This document shows positions 1-8,492 of a stretch of 64,000 nt of DNA, piece after piece (the first letter of the stretch is position 1; each line of letters starts with the position of its first letter). The notes under the pieces are model-generated. The model had not been told where the DNA came from, ran no database searches, and saw only the letters and a program-made list of their open reading frames with translations. The position numbers and the translations under genes were made by a program. The stretch comes from UBA6544 sp038131165 (lineage in GTDB: Bacteria; Pseudomonadota; Alphaproteobacteria; UBA8366). The stretch spans positions 1 to 64,000 of the forward strand of contig JAYPOZ010000014.1 of the NCBI GenBank assembly GCA_038131165.1, in the 5' to 3' direction.

Positions 1-979
1 CGGCAACGGTCTCGACCACCTGCATGACCGTGCCTTCGAAACTATCCGCCAAGGTGTTTGCGACGTTTCGGCGTTCCTCTCGTCTTTTCTCCCTCTGCGT
101 TTCCTCCTGCGAAAGCAGTTGCTTGAGTTCGATCGCGCTGTTCTTAAACACAAGTGCCGAGTTGGCGAGTTTGCCGATTTCGTCGTCCCTGTCCGTGCTG
201 GGAATTTCCGTTTCCGTGTTCCCTTCGGCCAGGTGGTCCATCGCGTCGGCCATCTGATTTAGCGGCGCTGTTACGCGCCGCGCACCGAATACGGCGAGCA
301 AGATCAGGACGCCGCCCGAAATGAGAACCGCGACGACGATTGTCGTGCTTAATTTGGCCCCGGCCGCGATATTTCTGCCGATGTCGTTGCTGACTTCGAG
401 GACTCCCCGAACGTCCCCCAGTTTCCAGTCCGTTTTGGGCGAACCGTTGATCGTGTTATGGCAATTGACGCAGGCGTCGGCGACCATCAGGTCGGCGACA
501 GCCACCCGTACTATTTGCTTGCCGTCCCTGATTTCCTCTTGGCTGAACGTCTTTCCGGGATTCTGCTGGAGGTAATTCCAAGCGGCGTTCTGAAAGGCGT
601 CGAGGGTGCGGTCTCCGCGGTTTGGGAACGGAAACGCGCTATACAGCGAAACCGTTGTCGATTCCTTCTTCAGCAGCTCGCTCATGTCGTGAATGAAGGT
701 CGCGGGAAGCGGAATGCCGTCGGTCATTGTGTCATGGTTGACCGACGGCTTGAGCGGCTTGCCGTTCGAAAGCGTTTTTTTGATGACGCTGTTGGTATAG
801 TAGGCCCTAATCGTCTTGAATTGTTTGACCGTCTGTTCACCCGCGCTTACCGCGTTCTCCCGCGCGCTGGTTTCGACCCAGCGCGGGATGAAAATGAGCG
901 TGGCAACCAATAGGAATACCACCACGACTGGTACCGGCAATACCAACGGCCAAAATAGGCTTTTAAATGAAAAGGGCAT
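1..979 (-). CDS. Methyl-accepting chemotaxis protein with periplasmic heme-c (Tll0287-like/DUF3365) domain, 3' end outside window
   Basis: The reading frame is open from an ATG at 979, preceded by a GGGAG ribosome site, to the window edge, so the C-terminal part is missing. Visible order: a membrane segment near residues 10-30, a periplasmic domain with a single CxxCH heme-attachment motif (C170, C173, H174), a second membrane segment near residues 210-235, and a HAMP-like linker (ALxMADAMDHLAEG-type) followed by a charged helical region. The periplasmic layout is that of the DUF3365/Tll0287-like sensor family, which binds a c-type heme. By family knowledge such proteins feed redox or gas signals to a signalling domain; the methyl-accepting domain itself is not in the window, so a histidine kinase or cyclase output remains possible. 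It stands apart from its neighbours. Confidence 0.75.
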   Translation of the reverse strand, partial: MPFSFKSLFWPLVLPVPVVVVFLLVATLIFIPRWVETSARENAVSAGEQTVKQFKTIRAYYTNSVIKKTLSNGKPLKPSVNHDTMTDGIPLPATFIHDMSELLKKESTTVSLYSAFPFPNRGDRTLDAFQNAAWNYLQQNPGKTFSQEEIRDGKQIVRVAVADLMVADACVNCHNTINGSPKTDWKLGDVRGVLEVSNDIGRNIAAGAKLSTTIVVAVLISGGVLILLAVFGARRVTAPLNQMADAMDHLAEGNTETEIPSTDRDDEIGKLANSALVFKNSAIELKQLLSQEETQREKRREERRNVANTLADSFEGTVMQVVETVA

Positions 980-1198
980 TTTACTCTCCCAAGCTGAATT
1001 GAGAGGCGGTCATTGCGCCAGCGGCGAATCGTTGGTCCGAATTCTGCCGAGCTTAACCTGCGAAAATTTTAGGTAGAAGAAGTTTAATAAATCGTTACCG
1101 ACGGATTCGATTCGGCAATGCCGGGTGGGATCGGGATGCCGCTTTCGGTTCCTCGAATTGGCGCGATAGCGACGATGCCAGGGCCTGCCGTTGCCATA

Positions 1199-1927
1199 TC
1201 AGATGACCAGCGCCTGTCCGTAGTCCTTCAACCACTTCCGCCGTGCTTTGTGATCCGGTATGACGGCCTCGACGCAGCGCCAGAAATCCTTCGAGTGATT
1301 GAGGTGATGGAGATGCGCCAGCTCGTGGACGACGACATAGTCCGCGATTTCGGGCGGCGCCATGACGAGTTTCCAGTTATAGGTGATCTCGCCGCCGCCG
1401 GTGCATTTGCCCCACATGCTCTTGTAGTCACGGAACGAAATCCGGCGGGGAGCGGCGCCCATCAAGCGGGCAAAATGGTCGGTCCGGTCGGCGAAGAGCG
1501 CCGCCGCCTCCGCCTTGTACCAGCGCAGGAAGGCGGCCCGGATGCTGCGGGCCCGGCGTTCCTGGGTCTGGGCGCGGCGGGCGTGCACGACGAACGTGCC
1601 TTGCTCCAATTCGGCATTCGCCTTGGGCCCGTCCAGGACCCGCAGGGGGTACGCCTCGCCCAGGAACAGAAACCGCTCGCCATCCACGAACTCTCTGGCG
1701 GCGGCCCGCGGAAGCGCCGCGTGCCTTTGCAGCTTGGCGCGGATCCAGGATTGCTTCGCCGCGATCAAGGCTCGGATCTCGCCTTCCGGCACCCGCTGCG
1801 GCGCCAGGACGTTTACCTTGCCGTCGCGGATCGATATCTCGATGGAATTCTTGCGCCGCGTGCGGCGCACCGTAATGGGAGCGCCGTCGAACGTATCGAG
1901 GAGATACGCCCCGGCCGCGTCAGGCAT
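1199..1927 (-). CDS. YgjP-like (M48-type, DUF45) zinc metallopeptidase
   Basis: A 242-residue protein of the YgjP/WLM family of predicted zinc-dependent proteases. The zinc site is seen as HELAHLHHLNHSKDFW near residue 187, a HExxH with a third ligand downstream, preceded by the family's conserved SMWGKCTGGGEITYNW block. The N-terminal part has the typical arginine-rich strand (RRTRRKNSIEISI) and the helix around AAKQSWIRAKL. A longer frame upstream exists, but its extra 28 residues lie inside the preceding [2Fe-2S] gene in another frame, so the ATG at 1927 is preferred; it overlaps that gene's end by 8 bases. The substrate is unknown; a housekeeping or protein-quality role is an inference only. 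Confidence 0.85.
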   Translation of the reverse strand: MPDAAGAYLLDTFDGAPITVRRTRRKNSIEISIRDGKVNVLAPQRVPEGEIRALIAAKQSWIRAKLQRHAALPRAAAREFVDGERFLFLGEAYPLRVLDGPKANAELEQGTFVVHARRAQTQERRARSIRAAFLRWYKAEAAALFADRTDHFARLMGAAPRRISFRDYKSMWGKCTGGGEITYNWKLVMAPPEIADYVVVHELAHLHHLNHSKDFWRCVEAVIPDHKARRKWLKDYGQALVI

Positions 1928-2327
1928 CGGGGTCGTCGGTGGGCAATGGGAAGGCTTCGGCCAAGGCGTCGAGGCGGCCGGATTCCAGCAGTTCGAGGAT
2001 GGCGGGCACATCGCTCTCTTGCGCGCCCATGATGTACGGGCCGTTCGGCAGGACGCGCATCGTCGGCCCCAGGTGGCATTTCCCCATGCAGTGCACGGAT
2101 TCCACCCGCCATGGAATGCCGCGTGTATCGAGCCCGCCGGTAAGGGCCGCCACCATCTCCCTGGCGCCCTTCGCCCCGCAGGACGGCAGGCGGTTTCCGG
2201 CGCGAAAATTCACGCAGGCCCGAAGCCAGGGTTTTTGCTTATCGTCGGCCGTCATTTCCACGCGCGAGACTCCAAGTCGGGGCCGGGATCTTTGCGTCAG
2301 GCATTCAACGTTTGGCAAAACGCTCAT
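1920..2327 (-). CDS. Small thioredoxin-like [2Fe-2S] ferredoxin (COG3411-type)
   Basis: A 135-residue protein with four cysteines in the order expected of thioredoxin-fold [2Fe-2S] proteins: C38 and C50 in a CVNFRAGNRLPSC block, then C80 and C84 in HCMGKCHLGP. These would bind one [2Fe-2S] cluster; the partner is unknown. The ATG at 2327 has an AGGAAG ribosome site at a good distance; an internal ATG at 2255 would remove a 24-residue non-conserved extension and is a real alternative. It is co-transcribed with the YgjP-like gene, whose start overlaps its end, and is divergent from the aldehyde dehydrogenase gene. The cluster assignment is well supported by motif; the physiological role is not known. 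Confidence 0.75.
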   Translation of the reverse strand: MSVLPNVECLTQRSRPRLGVSRVEMTADDKQKPWLRACVNFRAGNRLPSCGAKGAREMVAALTGGLDTRGIPWRVESVHCMGKCHLGPTMRVLPNGPYIMGAQESDVPAILELLESGRLDALAEAFPLPTDDPDA

Positions 2328-2417
2328 ATCTTCCTACCCTGAGAGCAGAGGATATGCCAACGGCTGCATGGTCCCGCAAGCAATGATCGAAATTTCAACT
2401 TCACACGGTTTTTCCCA

Positions 2418-3812
2418 ATGACTGATATTCCCGTAACGGCCCCTTTCGACGGATCGGCGATTTCCTCCGTACCCGACGCGACGCATCAAGACGTCGAAAA
2501 CGCTTTGGCGACGGCGCATGCCCTTTACCGGAACCGCGACGGTTGGCTCCCGAAACCCCGGCGGATCGAAATCCTGCGGCGCGCGGCGGAGATCATCAAG
2601 GAACGGCGCGAGGAACTGGCGCTTCAGGCGGCGCGCGAAGGCGGTAAGCCGCTGTTGGACTCGCTGGTCGAAATCGACCGCGCCGCGGACGGTGTCGAGA
2701 ATTGTGTCGAAGTCTTGCGTTCCGAGGGCGGGCGGGTCATCCCGATGAGCCTGAACCCGTCGTCCACCGGACGGGTGGCGTTCACCCAGTTCGAGCCCAT
2801 CGGTCCCGTGGTGGCCGTCAGCGCCTTCAATCACCCGTTCAATCTGATTGTCCATCAGGTGACGCCGGCGGTCGCGGTCGGCTGCCCGGTGATCGTCAAG
2901 CCGGCGGATATCACGCCGTTGTCGTGTTTCGCTTTCGTGGAAATTCTCTACGAAGCGGGTTTGCCGAAGGAATGGTGCCAGATCGTCGTTCCTCGGGACC
3001 TCGACGTCGCGACCGCTCTGGTGTCGGACCCGCGTAACGCATTCTTCAGCTTTATCGGATCCGCCCGGGTCGGCTGGATGCTGCGCTCCAAACTCGCGCC
3101 GGGCACGCGCTGCGCGCTCGAGCATGGCGGCGCCGCGCCGGTCATCCTGGCGGCCGATGCGGATCTCGACGATGCCTTGCCGCGGCTCGCCAAGGGCGGT
3201 TTCTATCATGCCGGGCAGGTTTGCGTGTCGGTGCAGCGCATTTTCGCCCACTCTTCCATCGCGGAGAAAGCCGCGGCGAAACTGGCGGAACTCGGCGCGA
3301 AGATGAAGGTCGGCGATCCGACGTCAAAAGACACGGAAGTCGGGCCCTTGATCCGCACCGGCGAGGTCGACCGCGTCGACGAATGGGTGCAGGCCGCCGT
3401 TGCCGGCGGCGCAAAGTGCCTGACCGGCGGGGAAAAGCTCTCGGACACCTGCTACAAGCCCACGGTGCTGTTGAATCCGCCGGCGGATGCCAATGTCTCG
3501 ACCATGGAAATCTTCGGCCCGGTGATCTGCGTCTATGCGTACGACGATCTCGACGCCGCCATCGATCAGGCGAATTCCCTGCCGGTCTCGTTCCAGGCGG
3601 CGGTCATGACGAAAGACATCGACACGGCGATGCGGGTCTATAACCGGATCGACGCGACAGCGGTAATGGTCAACGAGCACACGGCCTTCCGCGTCGACTG
3701 GATGCCGTTTGCCGGCGCCCGTCAGTCGGGTCACGGCGTCGGCGGCATCCCCTTCACGATGCACGAGATGCAGATCGAGAAGATGATGGTGCTGCGCTCG
3801 GACGAACTCTAG
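2418..3812 (+). CDS. NAD(P)-dependent aldehyde dehydrogenase
   Basis: A 464-residue aldehyde dehydrogenase superfamily protein. Signatures seen: the Rossmann-type FNHPFN and VIVKPAD blocks, the general-base region LEHGGAAPVIL, and the catalytic cysteine C269 in HAGQVCVSVQR, then EIFGPV near the C terminus. It should oxidise an aldehyde to the acid with NAD(P). The usual LELGG motif is changed to LEHGG, and the glutamate is kept. The gene starts a run with the nitrile hydratase genes 23 bases downstream, so a role in handling an aldehyde related to nitrile turnover is possible but is an inference. The exact substrate cannot be read from sequence. Confidence 0.88.
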   Translation: MTDIPVTAPFDGSAISSVPDATHQDVENALATAHALYRNRDGWLPKPRRIEILRRAAEIIKERREELALQAAREGGKPLLDSLVEIDRAADGVENCVEVLRSEGGRVIPMSLNPSSTGRVAFTQFEPIGPVVAVSAFNHPFNLIVHQVTPAVAVGCPVIVKPADITPLSCFAFVEILYEAGLPKEWCQIVVPRDLDVATALVSDPRNAFFSFIGSARVGWMLRSKLAPGTRCALEHGGAAPVILAADADLDDALPRLAKGGFYHAGQVCVSVQRIFAHSSIAEKAAAKLAELGAKMKVGDPTSKDTEVGPLIRTGEVDRVDEWVQAAVAGGAKCLTGGEKLSDTCYKPTVLLNPPADANVSTMEIFGPVICVYAYDDLDAAIDQANSLPVSFQAAVMTKDIDTAMRVYNRIDATAVMVNEHTAFRVDWMPFAGARQSGHGVGGIPFTMHEMQIEKMMVLRSDEL

Positions 3813-3835
3813 GGGTACAGGGGGCAAACGCGCTC

Positions 3836-4462
3836 ATGAGCCATTCGCACGATCACGATCACACCGATCCGCCGAGCGAGTTGGAGCTGCGGGTAAAGGC
3901 GCTGGAATCCCTGCTCGTCGAGAAAGGGCTGGTCGATCCGGCAGCGCTCGACGTCTTGATCGACACCTATGAGCATAAGGTCGGGCCGCGCAACGGGGCC
4001 AAGGTCGTGGCCAAGGCCTGGAGCGACCCGGCCTATAAGGCGTGGCTGATGGCGGACGCGACCGAGGCGATCGCATCGCTTGGGTTTACCGGCCGCCAGG
4101 GCGAGCACATGCAAGTGGTGGAGAACACGCCCGAGTGTCACAACGTCGTCGTCTGCACGCTGTGTTCCTGTTATCCGTGGCCCGTCCTGGGCCTGCCGCC
4201 GGTATGGTACAAGGCGGCGCCCTATCGCTCCCGCGTCGTGGCCGACCCGCGCGGCGTGCTGCGTGAGTTCGGCACGGAACTGCCGGAAGAGATGGAAGTC
4301 CGGGTCTGGGATTCGACCGCCGAGATGCGCTATCTGGTGCTCCCGCGGCGGCCCGACGGCACCGAAGGCTGGACGGCCGAGGCGCTCGAGACGCTGGTCA
4401 CGCGGAATGCGATGATCGGTGTCGAGACCGCGAAGTCGCCGGCGGAGGCGGATGCCGGATGA
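3836..4462 (+). CDS. nthA: Nitrile hydratase alpha subunit (cobalt type)
   Basis: A 208-residue alpha subunit of nitrile hydratase, which hydrates nitriles to amides. The metal-binding claw is intact as C107-T-L-C110-S-C112, followed by the conserved YPWPVLGLPP segment. A threonine at the second position of the claw is characteristic of cobalt enzymes, whereas iron enzymes have serine, so cobalt is predicted. The N terminus carries a histidine-rich stretch (HSHDHDHTD), which might help bind metal ions. The gene overlaps the beta gene by 4 bases and follows an aldehyde dehydrogenase by 23 bases. No amidase gene for the product is adjacent. An AGGGGG ribosome site lies about 11 bases before the ATG. 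Confidence 0.95.
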   Translation: MSHSHDHDHTDPPSELELRVKALESLLVEKGLVDPAALDVLIDTYEHKVGPRNGAKVVAKAWSDPAYKAWLMADATEAIASLGFTGRQGEHMQVVENTPECHNVVVCTLCSCYPWPVLGLPPVWYKAAPYRSRVVADPRGVLREFGTELPEEMEVRVWDSTAEMRYLVLPRRPDGTEGWTAEALETLVTRNAMIGVETAKSPAEADAG

Positions 4463-5121
4463 ATGGCGGGCACGATCTCGGCGGGATGCACGGCCTCGGC
4501 CCCATCGATCCGGAACCGGAGGCGGAAGAGCCCGTCTTTCACGCGGAATGGGAGCGCCGCGCCTTTGCGCTGAATCTGGCGTCCGGGTTTCTCGGCAAAT
4601 GGAACATCGACCAAGGCCGCTACGCCCGCGAACGCCAGCATCCGGCCGACTATCTCCGCAATTCCTACTACGAGAATTGGCTCGCCGGTCTGGAGACCTT
4701 GCTTGTCGAATCTGGTCTTGTCACCGCCGAGGAATTGGCGACGGGCTTGCCCGCCGGCAAAGCCGAGGGCCTGCGGGTCCTGCTTGCGGACAAGGTCGAG
4801 GGGGCGCTTGCCAAGGGCGGGCCGGCGACGATGGATATACCCTTGGCGGCGCGGTTTTCCGTGGGCGACAAGGTTCGCGTGGTGAACATCAATCCGACGA
4901 GCCATACCCGGGCGCCGCGGTATGCGCGCGGCAAGATCGGAACGGTCGAGCTGGATCACGGTGTCCATATCTTCGCGGACAGAAGCGCGGAGGGACTCAA
5001 GGAAGGCCAGCATCTCTATAGCGTTGCCTTCGGGGCCGCCACGCTTTGGGGCGACGGCGCCAACCGGCGCGATACGGTCCGCATCGACCTTTGGGAGCCG
5101 CATCTGGAGCCTGTCGAATGA
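4459..5121 (+). CDS. nthB: Nitrile hydratase beta subunit
   Basis: A 220-residue beta subunit that pairs with the alpha subunit to form the nitrile hydratase active site. It begins with the typical MNGGHDLGGMHGLGPI block and ends with the SH3-like barrel domain (GDKVRVVNINP, HTRAPRYARGKIGTVE, SVAFGAATLWG) that packs against alpha. The order alpha, beta, accessory is the usual one for cobalt enzymes of high-G+C bacteria in one arrangement. Start codon overlaps the alpha stop by ATGA, and the stop overlaps the accessory gene in the same way, indicating translational coupling and stoichiometric synthesis. No missing conserved region is apparent. Confidence 0.95.
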   Translation: MNGGHDLGGMHGLGPIDPEPEAEEPVFHAEWERRAFALNLASGFLGKWNIDQGRYARERQHPADYLRNSYYENWLAGLETLLVESGLVTAEELATGLPAGKAEGLRVLLADKVEGALAKGGPATMDIPLAARFSVGDKVRVVNINPTSHTRAPRYARGKIGTVELDHGVHIFADRSAEGLKEGQHLYSVAFGAATLWGDGANRRDTVRIDLWEPHLEPVE

Positions 5122-5483
5122 TTGCCGAAGGTTCCGATCTGGAATTGTTTGCGGGCTTGCCGCGCGACGGCGGCGAGCCTGTCTTTCGGGAGCCCTGGGA
5201 AGCGCAGGCCTTCGCCATGGCGGTGCGCCTGCACGAAAGGGGCGCTTTTACCTGGCCGGAATGGGCGGCCACGCTGTCTGCCGAAATCAAGCGGGCCCAG
5301 TCGGCGGGCGACCGCGACCTGGGAGACACCTACTACGAGCATTGGCTGAATGCCCTCGAAACGCTGGTCGCGGGAAAGGGTTTGATCGCTCGGGCGGATA
5401 TGAACCGGCGCCGGGACCAGTGGCGGCGCGCATATCTGGCGACGCCGCACGGTGAGCCGATCGAGTTGAAACGGGGTCTCTGA
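5118..5483 (+). CDS. Nitrile hydratase accessory protein (beta-like cobalt chaperone)
   Basis: A 121-residue protein that resembles the N-terminal helical half of the beta subunit: both contain an EPVF..EW/PW..AFA block and a YYE.WL..LETL block. Such NhlE/P14K-like proteins are known to deliver alpha subunit and cobalt into the mature enzyme by subunit exchange. Its ATG overlaps the beta stop by 4 bases; a longer frame starting inside the beta gene was not used. It is the last gene of the nitrile hydratase run, and 174 bases separate it from the next gene. Assignment rests on the beta-like sequence, the length and the position. Confidence 0.9.
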   Translation: MIAEGSDLELFAGLPRDGGEPVFREPWEAQAFAMAVRLHERGAFTWPEWAATLSAEIKRAQSAGDRDLGDTYYEHWLNALETLVAGKGLIARADMNRRRDQWRRAYLATPHGEPIELKRGL

Positions 5484-5657
5484 GCGGCTTCCTTTGGGAG
5501 CCGAAGCGCGGTCACGATTGCGTGCGCCGCATTACGCCCGCAGTTTCAATTTTGCAGGTAATCGCTATATAGGGGGAAATCGGCGGTAGCCGATCCGGGC
5601 CCGACGGGAGAGAACGGCGTGCCCGGCGTCAGGGACATTTTTCGAGCGAGGCGCGTT

Positions 5658-7034
5658 ATGGCCGAATATGATTACGATCTCTTTGTTATCGGTGCGGGCT
5701 CCGGGGGCGTGCGGGCGGCCCGGTTCTCCGCAAATTTCGGCGCCAAGGTCGCCGCCGCCGAGGACCGCTACATGGGCGGTACCTGCGTCAATGTCGGCTG
5801 TATCCCGAAAAAGCTCTTCGTCTACGCCTCTCATTACAGCCACGATTTCGAGGACGCGGCCGCCTACGGCTGGACGGTCGGCGAGCGCAGTTTCGACTGG
5901 CCCACGCTGCGCGACAACAAGGACAAGGAAATCAGCCGTCTCAACGGCATCTACGACAACCTGCTCGGCAATGCCGGAGTCGAGGTCTACAAGGCGCGGG
6001 CCACTGTGGTCGATCCGCACACCGTCGAGGTCGGCGGAAAGCGGGTGACGGCGAAATATATTCTGGTCGCGACGGGCGGCTGGCCGGTGGTCCCGGACAT
6101 CCCCGGCAAGGAGCACGCCATTACGTCGAACGAATTCTTCCATATGGAGAGATGGCCGGAACGCGCCATCGTCGTGGGCGGCGGTTATATCGCGGTTGAA
6201 CTGACGGGTGTGATGCACGGCCTCGGGGTTGATGTCACGCAGCTCTACCGCGGGCCGCACTTTCTGCGCGGCTTCGACGACGATGTGCGCCATCATCTGG
6301 CGGACGAGATGCGCAAGCAGAAAGTCGACCTTCGTTTCAACGCGAACATCGCCCGTATCGAGAAGGACGGGGACGAACTGATTGCCGAACTCGAGGACGG
6401 TACCGAAATGCGCACGGACGTCATTCTGTATGCGACGGGCCGGGCCCCGAATTCCTCCGGTATCGGCCTTGAAGAGGCGGGTGTCGAGCTCGACAAGGGG
6501 GGCGCTGTGAAGGTGGACGATGCCTTCCGGACCTCCGTGCCGTCGATCTACGCCATCGGCGATGTCATCGACCGGGTGCAGCTGACGCCGGTGGCGCTGG
6601 CCGAAGGCATGGTCGTGGCGAATGCCTTGTTCAACGCGCGTGCGGGCGCGGTCGACTACAGCAATATTCCGACCGCGGTCTTCAGCCAGCCGAGCATTGG
6701 GACCGTCGGCCTGACCGAAGCGCAGGCGCGCGACAAGCATGGCAAGGTCGATATTTACATGTCCGACTTTAAAGCGCTGAAGCACACGCTGACGGGCCGC
6801 GACGAGCGGACGCTTATGAAGATGATCGTCCATCCCGAGACGGATGTCGTTCTCGGCGTCCATATGGTGGGACCGGAAGCGGGCGAGATCATTCAGGGCA
6901 TCGGCATCGCGCTTAAGGCGGGTGCGACGAAGGCGACCTTCGACGCGACGATCGGCATCCATCCGACCTCGGCGGAGGAGTTCGTTACGATGCGCGAGAA
7001 AGTGCCGGAAGAGGACCGCCGCGCAGCGGAGTAG
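5658..7034 (+). CDS. gor: Glutathione-disulfide reductase
   Basis: A 458-residue flavoprotein disulfide reductase that regenerates glutathione from its disulfide with NADPH. It has the N-terminal FAD motif GAGSGGVRAAR, the redox cysteine pair C43 and C48 in GGTCVNVGCIPKK, the NAD(P) motif VGGGYIAVE, the second FAD motif YAIGDV, and the C-terminal HPTSAEEFVT block with the catalytic His-Glu pair. These features separate it from mercuric and dihydrolipoamide reductases. The ATG at 5658 is chosen because GAGG precedes it; a GTG 39 bases upstream adds non-conserved residues. It stands as a single gene between the nitrile hydratase run and phaZ. Confidence 0.93.
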   Translation: MAEYDYDLFVIGAGSGGVRAARFSANFGAKVAAAEDRYMGGTCVNVGCIPKKLFVYASHYSHDFEDAAAYGWTVGERSFDWPTLRDNKDKEISRLNGIYDNLLGNAGVEVYKARATVVDPHTVEVGGKRVTAKYILVATGGWPVVPDIPGKEHAITSNEFFHMERWPERAIVVGGGYIAVELTGVMHGLGVDVTQLYRGPHFLRGFDDDVRHHLADEMRKQKVDLRFNANIARIEKDGDELIAELEDGTEMRTDVILYATGRAPNSSGIGLEEAGVELDKGGAVKVDDAFRTSVPSIYAIGDVIDRVQLTPVALAEGMVVANALFNARAGAVDYSNIPTAVFSQPSIGTVGLTEAQARDKHGKVDIYMSDFKALKHTLTGRDERTLMKMIVHPETDVVLGVHMVGPEAGEIIQGIGIALKAGATKATFDATIGIHPTSAEEFVTMREKVPEEDRRAAE

Positions 7035-7080
7035 CGCGTTTTCATCACGCTACAGGTCCCAGAGCCCTTGAGGCGGCGGG

Positions 7081-7100
7081 TTTTGTGCAGTGCAGCAAAA
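7081..7100. promoter_or_regulatory. Candidate PhaR-type operator upstream of phaZ
   Basis: An imperfect palindrome of TGC repeats, TTTTGTGCAGTGCAGCAAAA, set 66 bases before the phaZ start; the surrounding CGGG and CCCG extend the symmetry to 7077-7105. Alphaproteobacterial PHB regulators of the PhaR family are known to bind TGC-rich palindromes of this kind. Position and sequence fit a site for control of PHB depolymerase. Alternatively, since it follows gor by about 40 bases, it could act as a weak terminator hairpin. No phaR gene is in the window. Confidence 0.45.
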
Positions 7101-7166
7101 ACCCGTTTCCTTGCGTTCGTGGCCGTCGTAATATGTCCGGACGTCCACGTCAGGGGTGACATTTGA

Positions 7167-8417
7167 ATGCTCTATTATCTGTATGAAATGCAGCGGCTTT
7201 GGGCTGCACCGGTCCAACTCATGGCGGAAGCGGCCAAGGTCGCGCTGAACAACCCGTTCAATCCCGTGAGCCATACGCCGGCGGGCAAGATCGCGGGTTC
7301 GGCGGTCGATATGATCGGGCATTTCACGCAGCGGTACGGAAAACCGGAATGGGGCATCGACAGCACGGAAATCGACGGCCGGACGGTGGCGATCTCGATC
7401 GAAAAAAGAATCGACCGAACCTATTGCGACCTGCTGCATTTCCGCCGCGAAGAAGCACGCAATGATCCGAAATTGCTGATTCTGGCGCCGCTGTCCGGCC
7501 ACTATGCGACGTTGGTGCGCGGTACGGTCGAGGCCATGCTGCCGGACCACGACGTCTATGTCAGCGATTGGAAAGACGCGAGCATGATCCCGGCGGCGGA
7601 CGACCGCTTCGATCTCGACGATTATATCGACTATCTGGTCGATTTTCTGCACGCCTTGGGCCCGAACACGCATGTCCTTGCGGTCTGCCAACCGGCCGTT
7701 CCGGCGTTTGCGGCGACGGCGTTGATGGCGGGTTGGGGCGATAATTGCGTCCCGGCGTCGCTGACGATGATCGGCGGACCGATCGATACCAGAAAATCGC
7801 CGACCCAAGTCAACTTGCTCGCAAAAGAGCACGATATCGCATGGTTCGAGCGCAACGTCGTCGTCGACGTGCCGCCGCCGTATCCGGGCGCCTTCCGCAA
7901 GGTTTATCCAGGATTTATCCAGCTCACGAATTTCATCGCCATGAATTTCGACAGGCATGTCGCGTCCTATCATCAATTGTTCCAGCATCTGGTGCAGGGC
8001 GACGACGATGCGGCGGACCGCAAGCGGGCGTTTTACGAGGAATACCGATCCGTCATGGATCTGCCGGCGGAATTCTATCTGCAGACCGTCAAGACCGTGT
8101 TCCAGGACCATCTGCTGCCGAAAGGAGAGATGGTTCATCGCTGGCATCCGGTGCTGACGGAAAAGATCACAGAAACCGCCCTCATGTGCATCGAGGGCGA
8201 GTTGGACGATATCTCCGGGATCGGCCAGACCAAGGCGGCGCTTGAAATCACGCCCAACCTTCCGGAGTCGAAGAAGGAATACCTGTTACAGGAGGGTGTC
8301 GGGCATTACGGCGTCTTCAACGGCGGAAAATGGCGCCGCGAGATCGCGCCCAGAGTCAAACAGTTCATTCGCACCCACGACCAAGAATTGAGCGCCACGC
8401 GCTTCGCCGCGGATTAA
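7167..8417 (+). CDS. phaZ: Intracellular poly(3-hydroxybutyrate) depolymerase
   Basis: A 416-residue alpha/beta-hydrolase-like enzyme of the intracellular PHB depolymerase family, which mobilises stored polyester granules to 3-hydroxybutyrate units. It begins with the typical MLYYLYEMQRLWAAPVQL block and has the nucleophile cysteine C174 in VCQPAVP, in place of the serine of most lipases, as known for this family. The C-terminal HYGVFNGGKWR block holds the catalytic histidine. No signal peptide is seen, consistent with cytoplasmic granules. A 3-hydroxybutyrate dehydrogenase-like gene at 18451-19254 could act on its product. Expression may be controlled by the palindrome at 7081-7100. Confidence 0.93.
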   Translation: MLYYLYEMQRLWAAPVQLMAEAAKVALNNPFNPVSHTPAGKIAGSAVDMIGHFTQRYGKPEWGIDSTEIDGRTVAISIEKRIDRTYCDLLHFRREEARNDPKLLILAPLSGHYATLVRGTVEAMLPDHDVYVSDWKDASMIPAADDRFDLDDYIDYLVDFLHALGPNTHVLAVCQPAVPAFAATALMAGWGDNCVPASLTMIGGPIDTRKSPTQVNLLAKEHDIAWFERNVVVDVPPPYPGAFRKVYPGFIQLTNFIAMNFDRHVASYHQLFQHLVQGDDDAADRKRAFYEEYRSVMDLPAEFYLQTVKTVFQDHLLPKGEMVHRWHPVLTEKITETALMCIEGELDDISGIGQTKAALEITPNLPESKKEYLLQEGVGHYGVFNGGKWRREIAPRVKQFIRTHDQELSATRFAAD

Positions 8418-8492
8418 CGCGCGGCCCGCCCTGTCACGCTCGTGGTTTTGTCATAGATCAGCTTCGGTGCCGATGAGAGAGCGCCGACCCGC

